Of a stretch of DNA of 64,000 nucleotides, positions 15,985 to 23,696 are shown piece by piece. The stretch is from Oryzomonas japonica. Its GTDB lineage: Bacteria > Desulfobacterota > Desulfuromonadia > Geobacterales > Pseudopelobacteraceae. A program made the position numbers and the translations under genes. Below the pieces are notes generated by a model. That model was given only the letters and a program-made list of their open reading frames with translations, was not told where the DNA came from and searched no databases. Numbering within the stretch: position 1 is the first letter of the stretch; each line of letters starts with the position of its first letter. Location of the stretch: assembly GCF_008802365.1 (NCBI RefSeq), contig NZ_VZQZ01000001.1:620001-684000 (forward strand). The letters run 5' to 3'.

Positions 15985-17247
15985 GTGGATAACAGAAAAC
16001 GACTACTGATCAGAAACAAGACAATAGCCACGGGATTGATGATCGGCGCGGCCCTGCTGTTTGTGGTGGCCCGCCTGCACAAGGGGCAGGGGGCCTGGGA
16101 GTGGGCCGCCGCCTTTGCCGAGGCGGCCATGGTCGGCGCATTGGCGGACTGGTTTGCCGTGGTGGCGCTGTTCCGCCACCCCCTGGGGGTGCCCATACCC
16201 CATACGGCCATTATCAAGAACAAAAAGGACGTCATTGCCGGGAACCTGGCAGAGTTTATCCGCGACAAGTTCCTGGCCACCGGCACCCTGATCGCCCGGC
16301 TGCGGGAGTACAACCCGGCCGAGCATCTTGCCGTGTACCTGATGTCCAAGGATAATGCCGCCGGTCTGGCCAAAGTAGTGACCCGCGTGCTCGCCGACTC
16401 CCTGGATTTTATCCATGACGAGCGGGTGCAGCGGTTGTTGCGGGCCGCCCTGGGCAACCGGCTGGAAAGCTTCGACCTCTCCACGTCCGCCGGGGCAATG
16501 CTCGATGCCCTTAGAAAGGACAACCGCCATCAGATCGTGCTCGATGACCTGTTGCGCCGCTGTGCAGCGTGGCTGGCGACCGCCGAGGCGCAGGCCGGGT
16601 TGGCCAACGCCATCGATACCCTGTGTACGAAAGAATATCCGCTCTTGAGCGCCTTCATCCCCAATCGGGACCAGTTCGCCAAAGGGGTGGGGGAAAAGGT
16701 TGCACACCGGATCAACGCCTTTATCCAGGAGGTTAATGCCGATCCGTGCCATGAGGTCCGGTACCGGTTCGATACCACCGTGACCGAATTCATCGCCCGG
16801 CTGAAATCCGACCCGGCACTGCGCGCCAAGGTTGAAACGATCAAGGGTGAGGTCGTCCATAACCAGGCCATAGCCGATTACGCCCAGAGCCTCGGCAACG
16901 ATCTGAAGAGTTGGCTGAGCAACGACCTGCAGCAGCCCGAGTCCAAGGTGCAGGAGAAGATCGGGGCGGCGGTTGCGGGCATCGGCACGACCCTGTCCTA
17001 CAATCGGGAGTTGCAGGAGTCGTTGAACGCATACCTGGAACGGTTGCTGCTGCACCACGGCGACAGGCTGCGGACCGCGGTCGCCGGGCATATCTCCGGC
17101 ACCATGCAACAATGGGAAATCGATGACTATACCAACGAAATCGAATTGAGCATCGGTTCCGACCTGCAGTTTATCAGGATGAACGGCACCCTGGTGGGCG
17201 GCATGATCGGCCTGCTGCTGCATGCCGTCTCCCTGCTGCTCGGGTAG
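15985..17247 (+). CDS. DUF445 family membrane protein (YjiN-like)
   Basis: About 420 residues, with an N-terminal membrane helix (IATGLMIGAALLFVVARL), the family block AAMVGALADWFAVVALFRHPLG, a long soluble helical region and a C-terminal membrane helix (LVGGMIGLLLHAVSLLL). This matches DUF445/YjiN in length and layout. The function of the family is not established. The GTG at 15985 is preferred because GGAG lies six bases upstream; ATG at 15955 is in frame but has no ribosome-binding site. Confidence 0.88.
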   Translation: MDNRKRLLIRNKTIATGLMIGAALLFVVARLHKGQGAWEWAAAFAEAAMVGALADWFAVVALFRHPLGVPIPHTAIIKNKKDVIAGNLAEFIRDKFLATGTLIARLREYNPAEHLAVYLMSKDNAAGLAKVVTRVLADSLDFIHDERVQRLLRAALGNRLESFDLSTSAGAMLDALRKDNRHQIVLDDLLRRCAAWLATAEAQAGLANAIDTLCTKEYPLLSAFIPNRDQFAKGVGEKVAHRINAFIQEVNADPCHEVRYRFDTTVTEFIARLKSDPALRAKVETIKGEVVHNQAIADYAQSLGNDLKSWLSNDLQQPESKVQEKIGAAVAGIGTTLSYNRELQESLNAYLERLLLHHGDRLRTAVAGHISGTMQQWEIDDYTNEIELSIGSDLQFIRMNGTLVGGMIGLLLHAVSLLLG

Positions 17248-17283
17248 AACTCTCCCTATTTCAGCCATTACCACGGGGGCACT

Positions 17284-17805
17284 ATGAAGATACAAACAGT
17301 GACGCTGGAAACCCGGCCCAAGGTCTATGCCCTGTTGCACCGCGCCTTTCCCGGCAGCGACTATGAAGCCGGACTGGTAGAAAAACTCCACGGAAATGGT
17401 AGGACCCTGCACGAGTGGGTCTGCATCCATACCAACAAGGTTATCGCCTACATCGCCTTTTCCAACGCCTATCACGGCAATGAGGTCTGCGGCCTGCACT
17501 TGGCACCCATGGCCGTGGCCCCCGATTTTCAAAGGCAGGGGGTGGGTTCGGAACTGCTCCGGTTTGCCCTGCGCCAGGAGGCGATCAAAAGCCAGCCCCT
17601 GTTTGTCCTGGGCGAACCTGGCTATTACAGCCGGTTCGGCTTCGAGCCGTGCAGCATGCCCATCTGTCCGTTCGATACCGACAACGCCCATTTCCTGGGC
17701 ATGCGGAACAGTACCGCCGACAGCTTTGTGGTGGGGTACGAACCTGAGTTCAAGCCGGCTGCCACACCGCCCCGTCCCCAGGGAAAGAAGCGCCGGGCAA
17801 GGTAA
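17284..17805 (+). CDS. GNAT family N-acetyltransferase (YhbS-like)
   Basis: The 173-residue protein has the acetyl-CoA-binding motif A (LAPMAVAPDFQRQGVGSELL) and the following VLGEPGYYSRFGFEP, which is typical of the YhbS branch. The last about 20 residues are Pro, Lys and Arg-rich and outside the domain. The substrate is unknown. It lies 36 bases after the DUF445 gene on the same strand and converges with the mscS-like gene. Confidence 0.9.
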   Translation: MKIQTVTLETRPKVYALLHRAFPGSDYEAGLVEKLHGNGRTLHEWVCIHTNKVIAYIAFSNAYHGNEVCGLHLAPMAVAPDFQRQGVGSELLRFALRQEAIKSQPLFVLGEPGYYSRFGFEPCSMPICPFDTDNAHFLGMRNSTADSFVVGYEPEFKPAATPPRPQGKKRRAR

Positions 17806-17830
17806 ATAGCGGGAGATAGGCTCCCGGGGA

Positions 17831-18679
17831 TCAGGGGAGGGGATTCAGGAGGCGAACATCGCGGCGGGGAACCGGGGACTCGATCTTCTTATCCCGGAAT
17901 GTTTCTATTACGGCTTGGTAGATCGCTGCCTGGGTGGGAACAAAATCTTCAACCTTCACCCACGGCTTGATAGCCAGGGCGATGGACGATTCATTGAGGG
18001 CGGCTATGCCGACAACGGGCGCAGGCTCCCGTAAGACACAGATATTTTGCTGCAGGATGGTGTTCACCTGTGAGAGCGCCAGGGCAATGTCCGCACCGTA
18101 CCCTACGGCCGCCGTCAGATCGAGCTGGCGGATCGTGCCGTAGTTGTGGAGGATCTCCCCCACGATCTTCCGGTTGGGGACGATGACGAGGGAGTTGTCC
18201 GTATGCAGCAGTGTGGTGGAGAACAGGGCTATGTCGGTTACCTGGCCGTAGACCCCGAGGAGTTCAATATAATCGCCGATGGTGAATGGTTTCGAAAAGA
18301 TGATCGTCAGTCCGGCCACCAGGTTCCCGAGGAGCCCCTGCATGGCCAGGCTGACGCCGACCCCGGCCACGCCGATCCCGGCTATGAGCGGCGTGATCTG
18401 CACCCCCATCTGGCCAAGGGACATGATCCCTATGAGTGCTATGATCAGGAGCTTCACGACCTTGACGATGAGATTGCTCACCGGCTCGTCATACGCCCTT
18501 GACTTCAGCCAGCGATGGATGAGGTTGCCGACCCAGCGGGCGATAAACACACCGATGCCCATGAGGACGATGGCGGTGAGGATCTGCATCCCGTGATCGA
18601 CAAAATAGAAGATTACCTTTTCGGTCAGTTCCGGTGAGGTTGCCGCGGCTGCCTTTTTTACCAGTGCGCTGTCTGCCAT
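17831..18679 (-). CDS. Small-conductance mechanosensitive channel (MscS family)
   Basis: The 282-residue protein has three N-terminal membrane helices (about 28-50, 70-92 and 95-120). The pore helix is Gly/Ala-rich (GVAGVGVSLAMQGLLGNLV). It is followed by the MscS beta-domain block GDYIELLGVYGQVTDI and VPNRKIVGEILHNY. Length matches E. coli MscS. It opens under membrane tension to release solutes during osmotic downshock. It is a single gene, divergent from rsgA. Confidence 0.94.
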   Translation of the reverse strand: MADSALVKKAAAATSPELTEKVIFYFVDHGMQILTAIVLMGIGVFIARWVGNLIHRWLKSRAYDEPVSNLIVKVVKLLIIALIGIMSLGQMGVQITPLIAGIGVAGVGVSLAMQGLLGNLVAGLTIIFSKPFTIGDYIELLGVYGQVTDIALFSTTLLHTDNSLVIVPNRKIVGEILHNYGTIRQLDLTAAVGYGADIALALSQVNTILQQNICVLREPAPVVGIAALNESSIALAIKPWVKVEDFVPTQAAIYQAVIETFRDKKIESPVPRRDVRLLNPLP

Positions 18680-18824
18680 GTAAAAAGGGTATCATGGGAT
18701 GGGGCGGTGCGCAAGGATGCCCCATGATAATCGGCAGCGGCAATTTCCCGCGACGTCCCCAATCACCACCGGTAGCATCTGAGGTCTTCCGGGCCGGGCA
18801 GAGAATGCCGGCGCGGCGAATAAA

Positions 18825-18925
18825 TTGTTCCGCGAGCCATACTATGCTATAATGATTCAGCGTCTGAACCACTGGGACACCTCCCCGTGGTTTTTTTTAT
18901 GTACGCGGAATGAGAGCGTCACACC
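18825..18925 (+). promoter_or_regulatory. rsgA promoter and attenuator-like 5' leader
   Basis: TTGTTC (18825-18830) and TATAAT (18848-18853) have 17-base spacing. The transcript would begin near the element CGTCTGAACCAC (18861 onward). ACCAC pairs with GTGG and a run of eight T follows (to about 18898), giving a terminator-like hairpin before the gene. The stretch ACGCGGAATGAGAGCG and the ATG come next. An almost identical leader precedes dbpA at 21637-21737, down to the spacing to the start codon. Confidence 0.78.
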
Positions 18926-19882
18926 ATGAATCATGGAACATCTTCATCACACCGTCTGAAATCCCCTCCGTCGGGGGTCGCATGCACTGACCCGGCATGC
19001 TGCGGGTTGATAACGGCCCACCACGGCGTTGAGGTCGAGGTCGTCTTCACCACCGGTAAGCGCCGTATGGTACGGGTCAAGCGGAGTTCCGGCCATGTGG
19101 TCGGCGACGATGTGGAGGTCGCAGGCGAGATGTTGCGGCGGTTGCCCCGCCGGACGGAGTTGCGCCGGCGCGATGGCGGCGGCGGTATCCACCTGGTGGC
19201 GGCAAACCTGGATGTACTCGGGATCGTGGTGGCGCTCAACTCGTCGCCGGGCTTCATCGACCGGGCCATTGTTGCAGCCCGGGTAGCTCAGTTGCAACCC
19301 TTCGTGGTGGTCAACAAGTGTGATCTGGACGACACCGCCGCCCTGCTCGCCGACCTGCACCGAATCTATGCCGATTCGCTTCCGGTGTTTGCCATCAGCG
19401 CCATGGATCGGACCGGTCTGGCGCCTTTGCAGGCGTTTCTGAATCAGGGGCATCGGGGGGTGTTTGTCGGTTCAAGCGGCGTCGGCAAAAGTTCGCTGTT
19501 GAATGCCCTCTGCCCGGAGATCAATCTCAAGGTGGGGAAGGTCAGCGACCACAATGGCCTGGGACGGCACACCACCACCGTCTCCACCCTGCACCCCCTG
19601 TCCGGAGGTGGCGAACTGGTCGATACCCCCGGTTTCAGAGATTTCGGCCTGGTGGATATCCTGGCGGAGGAGCTGGCCATCCACTTCCCCGGCTTTGAAG
19701 AACATGGCGAGGTGAGTTGTCGCTTCCGCAACTGCCGGCACAGGACCGAACCGGGTTGTGCTATCATCAGGCTGGTGGAGTCGGGGCACATCCCGGCCGA
19801 CCGTTACGCCGTCTATTTGAAACTGCTGGGCGAGGTCGAGGCTGATCAGAGCGAGGCCCGCAGCAAAGGCTGGAAAAACTGA
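18926..19882 (+). CDS. rsgA: Ribosome small-subunit biogenesis GTPase
   Basis: The 318-residue protein has an OB-like N-terminus and a circularly permuted GTPase domain in the order G4 (NKCD, 130-133), G1 (GSSGVGKSS from 182), G2 (RHTTT from 214) and G3 (DTPG from 233). A C-terminal zinc-binding pattern reads CRFRNCRHRTEPGC. RsgA matures the 30S subunit and checks the decoding site. It has its own promoter and a terminator-like leader shared with dbpA. Confidence 0.96.
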   Translation: MNHGTSSSHRLKSPPSGVACTDPACCGLITAHHGVEVEVVFTTGKRRMVRVKRSSGHVVGDDVEVAGEMLRRLPRRTELRRRDGGGGIHLVAANLDVLGIVVALNSSPGFIDRAIVAARVAQLQPFVVVNKCDLDDTAALLADLHRIYADSLPVFAISAMDRTGLAPLQAFLNQGHRGVFVGSSGVGKSSLLNALCPEINLKVGKVSDHNGLGRHTTTVSTLHPLSGGGELVDTPGFRDFGLVDILAEELAIHFPGFEEHGEVSCRFRNCRHRTEPGCAIIRLVESGHIPADRYAVYLKLLGEVEADQSEARSKGWKN

Positions 19883-20068
19883 CGCATTATAGCCTCTCAT
19901 TGGGAAAACGGTGCGGAAGGATTCCGAAGATGCCACGTGGTGAATACGTGCTGCATGGCGATTGATGGTGGAAGTTCTGCGTGCGATAGTGCATACTGAC
20001 AATATAGATTCCGCGCGGGACATCGTCTGACTGGAGACGCGCATATTAATCCTGCTGGAGTGCAACGG

Positions 20069-20284
20069 ATGAAAGTGGACCTGGACGTGATGAAAAACCT
20101 GCTGAGCAAGCGGGGGGATGAAATCGAAAAAAGTGTTGCCGGCACCGGCTATCTGGTAAAGACCGTCATGGGCGTCGGCACCTTTCTGCTCGATAACGAA
20201 GGGGATATCGACCTGCTGACCGCCAAGCAAAAGGCCACGTTCGAAAGATTCCTCCTGCCGCTGTTGGAGGAACCGCCCCGTTAG
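20069..20284 (+). CDS. Conserved hypothetical protein, 71 aa
   Basis: The ATG at 20069 has GGAG eight bases upstream. The protein is small, charged and soluble, with a helical N-terminus (LDVMKNLLSKRGDEIEKSV), a glycine-containing middle (GTGYLVKTVMGVGTFLL) and a second helix. No motif is recognised. It is followed by the hairpin at 20323-20345. Confidence 0.6.
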   Translation: MKVDLDVMKNLLSKRGDEIEKSVAGTGYLVKTVMGVGTFLLDNEGDIDLLTAKQKATFERFLLPLLEEPPR

Positions 20285-20322
20285 CCGCTCGTGCACCTCA
20301 CAACAGAGCAGACCCGACGACA

Positions 20323-20345
20323 GAGGCGGCCCATCGGCCGCCTTC
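20323..20345 (+). terminator. GGCGGCC hairpin, variant copy
   Basis: GAGGCGGCC-CATC-GGCCGCCTTC forms a GC-rich stem with a four-base loop, followed by a T/C-rich stretch (CGTTTCTTTC). It is a shorter member of the hairpin family also found at 23410, 25087 and 37658. Confidence 0.65.
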
Positions 20346-20454
20346 CGTTTCTTTCGGTGGCACGGGCCGACCAGGCGCATGCCACGGGTGAAGAGCGCAC
20401 CCCCGGCAAAGATGATCAAACAAGCTTAAAAAAATACCGACTGAAGGTGAAACT

Positions 20455-20634
20455 ATGAGTATATTCAAACTGTGGAATCCCGTGAAAGTTTGCCGCACCC
20501 GGATGATCAGCAAGGACTTTTTCGAGTGCAAGGTGAAACGGCCCGACCCCGAATTCTGCGAGCATTCCCTCCGCATGGGGGGAAGTTACATCTGCAACCA
20601 TCTGGATCGCCTCGAATTTTCCAACAGGAAATAG
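20455..20634 (+). CDS. Small cysteine-containing protein, 59 aa
   Basis: GAAGGTGA about seven bases upstream supports the ATG. The 59-residue product (MSIFKLWNPVKVCRTRMISK at the start) has Cys in VCRTR, FFECKVKR, EFCEHS and YICNH, four cysteines and nearby histidines that could bind a metal or form disulfides. Most are far apart, so no zinc-ribbon family is named. It lies alone between the 71-aa gene and the pseudouridine synthase. Confidence 0.55.
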   Translation: MSIFKLWNPVKVCRTRMISKDFFECKVKRPDPEFCEHSLRMGGSYICNHLDRLEFSNRK

Positions 20635-20732
20635 CAGACGCCTGTGCCGCTTCTGATGGCGCCCTCCGCGGAACCTGCAATATGCTGACCTGAAACCCCT
20701 GCACACCGTCCCGTGGTGATCGAGGAAACCTT

Positions 20733-21635
20733 ATGGGGATTTCGAAACACCCTTCCGTCGTGACCATGCCGAAGGCCGAGAGGCCGTACCCCTCCATCCT
20801 CTCTTTCCTGAGTGGGAGATTTCCCTCTATCCCCCGGGAAATTTGGGAAGAGAGGATTAGGGAGGGCAAGGTCCTTGACGAGGGGGGACAGTGCATAACC
20901 CTGGACACGGAATACGCCCCCTTGCGGCGCATCTTCTACTTTCGCGAGGTCGGCGCCGAACCGTCCATCCCCTTTAGCGAAAAGATCCTGTTTCAGGACG
21001 ACCAGATCCTGGTCGCCTGCAAACCCCATTTCCTTCCCGTAACCCCCGGCGGACGGTATGTCGATGAATGCCTGTTGAACCGCCTGCGCACCAGCACCGG
21101 GATCGAGGAGTTGGCGCCGTTGCACCGCATAGACCGGGAAACAGCCGGTTTGGTGCTCTTTTCCGTCAATCGTGGGAGCAGGGGGCTCTACGGTCAGCTC
21201 TTCATGAATGGCCGTGTTGAAAAGACCTATCAGGCCGTCGCGGCGTGCCGACCGCTTCAGGAACCGGGATCGTGGGATGTGGCGAACAGAATCGAGCGGG
21301 GAGAGCCGTGGTTCAGGATGAAGACCGTACCCGGCGTTGCCAATGCCCGATCCATCATCCATCTGGTGGAGGTCAGGGGAGCGCTAGCCCGTTTTGTCCT
21401 GCACCCCCACACCGGCAAGACTCACCAATTGCGGCTCCATATGAGCGGTCTCGGCTTCGGGATACTGAACGACCGGTACTACCCCGGGTTGCAGGCCGAG
21501 CGCGAGGATAACTTCGCAACCCCGCTCCAGCTTGTCGCCCAAAGGCTGCGCTTCACGGACCCCCTTAGCGGCCGGGACCGGGAGTTCGTCTCCGAACGTA
21601 CGCTGTTGTGGCAGCCCGGCGTGCCTGGCGAATGA
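20733..21635 (+). CDS. RluA-family pseudouridine synthase
   Basis: The 300-residue protein has the family active site HRIDRETAGLVLFS with catalytic Asp134 and the later block HPHTGKTHQLRLHM. The N-terminal about 60 residues look like an S4-type RNA-binding region. It isomerises uridine in rRNA or tRNA; the exact site cannot be assigned. It lies between rsgA and dbpA, both ribosome-assembly factors. Confidence 0.92.
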   Translation: MGISKHPSVVTMPKAERPYPSILSFLSGRFPSIPREIWEERIREGKVLDEGGQCITLDTEYAPLRRIFYFREVGAEPSIPFSEKILFQDDQILVACKPHFLPVTPGGRYVDECLLNRLRTSTGIEELAPLHRIDRETAGLVLFSVNRGSRGLYGQLFMNGRVEKTYQAVAACRPLQEPGSWDVANRIERGEPWFRMKTVPGVANARSIIHLVEVRGALARFVLHPHTGKTHQLRLHMSGLGFGILNDRYYPGLQAEREDNFATPLQLVAQRLRFTDPLSGRDREFVSERTLLWQPGVPGE

Positions 21636-21636
21636 T

Positions 21637-21737
21637 TTGCTCAGGAAGCGGTACCATGGTATAGTTAGAGCGCGTCTGAACCACAGGGACAATCCACCTG
21701 TGGTTTTTTTGTGGACGCGGAACGGGAGCGTAGCGCC
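21637..21737 (+). promoter_or_regulatory. dbpA promoter and attenuator-like 5' leader
   Basis: TTGCTC (21637-21642) and TATAGT (21660-21665) are 17 bases apart. The leader then reads CGTCTGAACCACAGGGACA, and ACCACAGG pairs with CCTGTGGT before a run of seven T. GCGTC at the 5' end can also pair with GACGC after the T-run. The sequence, the spacing and the final GAGCG-N-ATG segment match the rsgA leader at 18825-18925. Confidence 0.8.
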
Positions 21738-23129
21738 ATGAACCCCACAGCATTTTCATCCCTCCACCTGAAAGCCCCTCTGCTCAAGAACCTGGTCTCC
21801 CTCGGCTATGCCGAGATGACGCCGGTTCAGGCCCATAGCCTGCCGCTCATCCTGGCCGGCAAGGACGTGATCGCCAAGGCCAAGACCGGCAGCGGCAAGA
21901 CCGCGGCCTTCGGCATCGGGCTGTTGACCCGTCTGGACGCTGCATCCTTCCGGGTGCAGGCGTTGGTGCTCTGCCCGACCCGCGAACTTGCCGACCAAGT
22001 CGGCAAAGAGCTGCGGCGCATCGCCCGTTTTACCGACAACATCAAGATCCTCACGGTGTGCGGCGGCGTTCCCTTCGGTCCCCAACTCACCTCCCTGGAA
22101 CATGGAGCCCACGTGGTGGTCGGCACCCCCGGCCGTCTGCTGGACCATCTGCGCCGGGGCAGTCTCGATCTCTCCGCCCTGCATACCCTGGTGCTGGATG
22201 AGGCGGACCGCATGCTCGACATGGGGTTTCAGGAGGACATCAGCGCCCTGATCGCCGCCGCCCCGCCCAAGCGGCAGACCCTGCTCTTTTCCGCCACCTA
22301 CCCGGAGTCCATTGCCGCCATGAGCGGGGCGATCCAGCACGAGCCGGTGGAGGTCAGTGTGGACGAGGCCCATGACGAGGGGGCTATCGAACAGGTCTTC
22401 TACGAGGTGGACCACGAGCAGCGGACCGAGGCGGTGGCGCGCATTCTCGGCCATTACCGGCCGGAGTCGGCCCTGATCTTCTGCAATACCAAGGTGGAGT
22501 GCCAGGAACTGGCCGATGTCCTGATCAGCCGAGGCTTTGCGGCCCTGGCTATCCACGGCGACTTGGAACAGCGGGAGCGGGATCAGGTGCTGATCTGTTT
22601 TGCCAACCGGAGCGCCTCGGTGCTGGTGGCTACCGATGTGGCCGCCCGCGGGCTGGATATCAAGGAGTTGCCGGCGGTGATCAATTACGAACTGTCCCGC
22701 AACCCGGAGATCCATACCCACCGTATCGGCCGCACCGGTCGCGCCGGAGAACAGGGGCTGGCAATAAGCCTGGCCACCCCCCGGGAAAGCCGGCTGGTCG
22801 CCGCCATCGAAGAGACGCTGGGCAGCGCGATTACCCGTGGCGACCTTGCCGCCCTGGCCCAGGCGTCGGGCAGGCCGCCGGGACCCCCCATGGTGACGCT
22901 CTGCATCGACGGTGGCCGCAAGAACAAGTTGCGCCCCGGCGATGTCCTGGGTGCCCTGACCGGCGAGGGGGGGATTGCCGGGAGCGAGGTCGGCAGGATC
23001 GATGTCCTGGACTTACACACCTATGTGGCGATCATGCGGCACAGCGTCGATCGGGCCGTTGCCTGCCTGGGGGGCAACAGGATCAAGGGGCGCTTCTTCA
23101 AGGCCCGAAAATTGTGCCTCCCTTTCTGA
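21738..23129 (+). CDS. dbpA: DEAD-box RNA helicase DbpA
   Basis: The 463-residue helicase has AKTGSGKT at 48-55, PTRELADQ, DEAD at 154-157, SAT, and HRIGRTGRAG in the second RecA domain. The last about 80 residues form the DbpA-type RNA-binding domain (KLRPGDVLGALTGEGGI and GRFFKARKL), which in E. coli binds hairpin 92 of 23S rRNA and guides 50S assembly. The ATG at 21738 has GGGAG upstream; an in-frame GTG at 21711 lies within the leader and was not used. Confidence 0.95.
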   Translation: MNPTAFSSLHLKAPLLKNLVSLGYAEMTPVQAHSLPLILAGKDVIAKAKTGSGKTAAFGIGLLTRLDAASFRVQALVLCPTRELADQVGKELRRIARFTDNIKILTVCGGVPFGPQLTSLEHGAHVVVGTPGRLLDHLRRGSLDLSALHTLVLDEADRMLDMGFQEDISALIAAAPPKRQTLLFSATYPESIAAMSGAIQHEPVEVSVDEAHDEGAIEQVFYEVDHEQRTEAVARILGHYRPESALIFCNTKVECQELADVLISRGFAALAIHGDLEQRERDQVLICFANRSASVLVATDVAARGLDIKELPAVINYELSRNPEIHTHRIGRTGRAGEQGLAISLATPRESRLVAAIEETLGSAITRGDLAALAQASGRPPGPPMVTLCIDGGRKNKLRPGDVLGALTGEGGIAGSEVGRIDVLDLHTYVAIMRHSVDRAVACLGGNRIKGRFFKARKLCLPF

Positions 23130-23271
23130 AATCCACCGCAGGGCCGTGGGGTGAGCCGATTGGCTCTATGACGGTAATAAAAAAATGCCTCTGCCTTCAA
23201 TGAGTGGTATAGTGTGCCTAACCGCTCTGTCGGAGAGGCGCCATAACCATACGCGATAAGGAGAAACAGCC

Positions 23272-23379
23272 ATGAGCAAAGGTGTGGACAGTAAGAAGGA
23301 AACGAAAAAAGAACCGGCTAAAACCCCGAAGGAAAAGAAGGCTGAAAAGAAGATCAAAAAGGCTGAGAAGAACAAATAG
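23272..23379 (+). CDS. Very small lysine-rich protein, 35 aa
   Basis: AAGGAGAAACAGCC gives a strong ribosome-binding site for an ATG at 23272, and TATAGT upstream (about 23208) fits a -10 box. The product begins MSKGVDSKKETKK and is nearly half lysine, with alternating glutamate and no hydrophobic core, so it should be disordered and basic. The strong start signals and the perfect hairpin after it (23410-23453) suggest a real short gene. A nucleic-acid-binding role is only a guess. Confidence 0.6.
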   Translation: MSKGVDSKKETKKEPAKTPKEKKAEKKIKKAEKNK

Positions 23380-23696
23380 GAGTGGGGGGAGACTCCCAGG
23401 GATGGAAAGCAGAAGCACCAAAGGCGGCCAATCGGCCGCCTTTGGTGCTTCTGGGGGAGATGCCGAACCCTGGAAGCGCTCCCGCCCTTCACCAGCATGG
23501 AACACAAATGGTTTTTGCAGAAGGCTGCGGTGTGAAATGTCGAGTGCGCCCCCTTGCGGATTGCCGCGATTCGCGTGATGGACATCACAACATTTGCATC
23601 TGTTCCCATGTTATGGTAATCACTGGAGTGCCGCACACAGCCCGGATAATTGTCCGGACCCTGCGATCAACAGCCTGCACCCTGCAAAGGTCTACC
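23380..23696. other. Intergenic stretch with one perfect hairpin
   Basis: Apart from the 44-base palindrome at 23410-23453 I see no gene here. A frame open through this stretch runs into the next gene but lacks start signals, and its residues are not protein-like. Confidence 0.6.
23410..23453. terminator. Perfect 44-base palindrome, GGCGGCC hairpin family
   Basis: CAGAAGCACCAAAGGCGGCC (23410-23429) pairs at all 20 positions with 23434-23453 around an AATC loop. It follows the 35-aa gene and can serve as a terminator. The core GGCGGCC-AATC-GGCCGCC recurs at 25087 and 37658 with different arms. Confidence 0.85.

Noticed and set aside
16003-17691. 562-codon minus-strand frame opposite the DUF445 and GNAT genes
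   Set aside because: It spans two real genes on the other strand and has shadow-type composition.
21711-21737. GTG at 21711 as start of dbpA
   Set aside because: It falls inside the shared leader immediately after the T-run; ATG 21738 has the better ribosome-binding site and matches the layout of rsgA.
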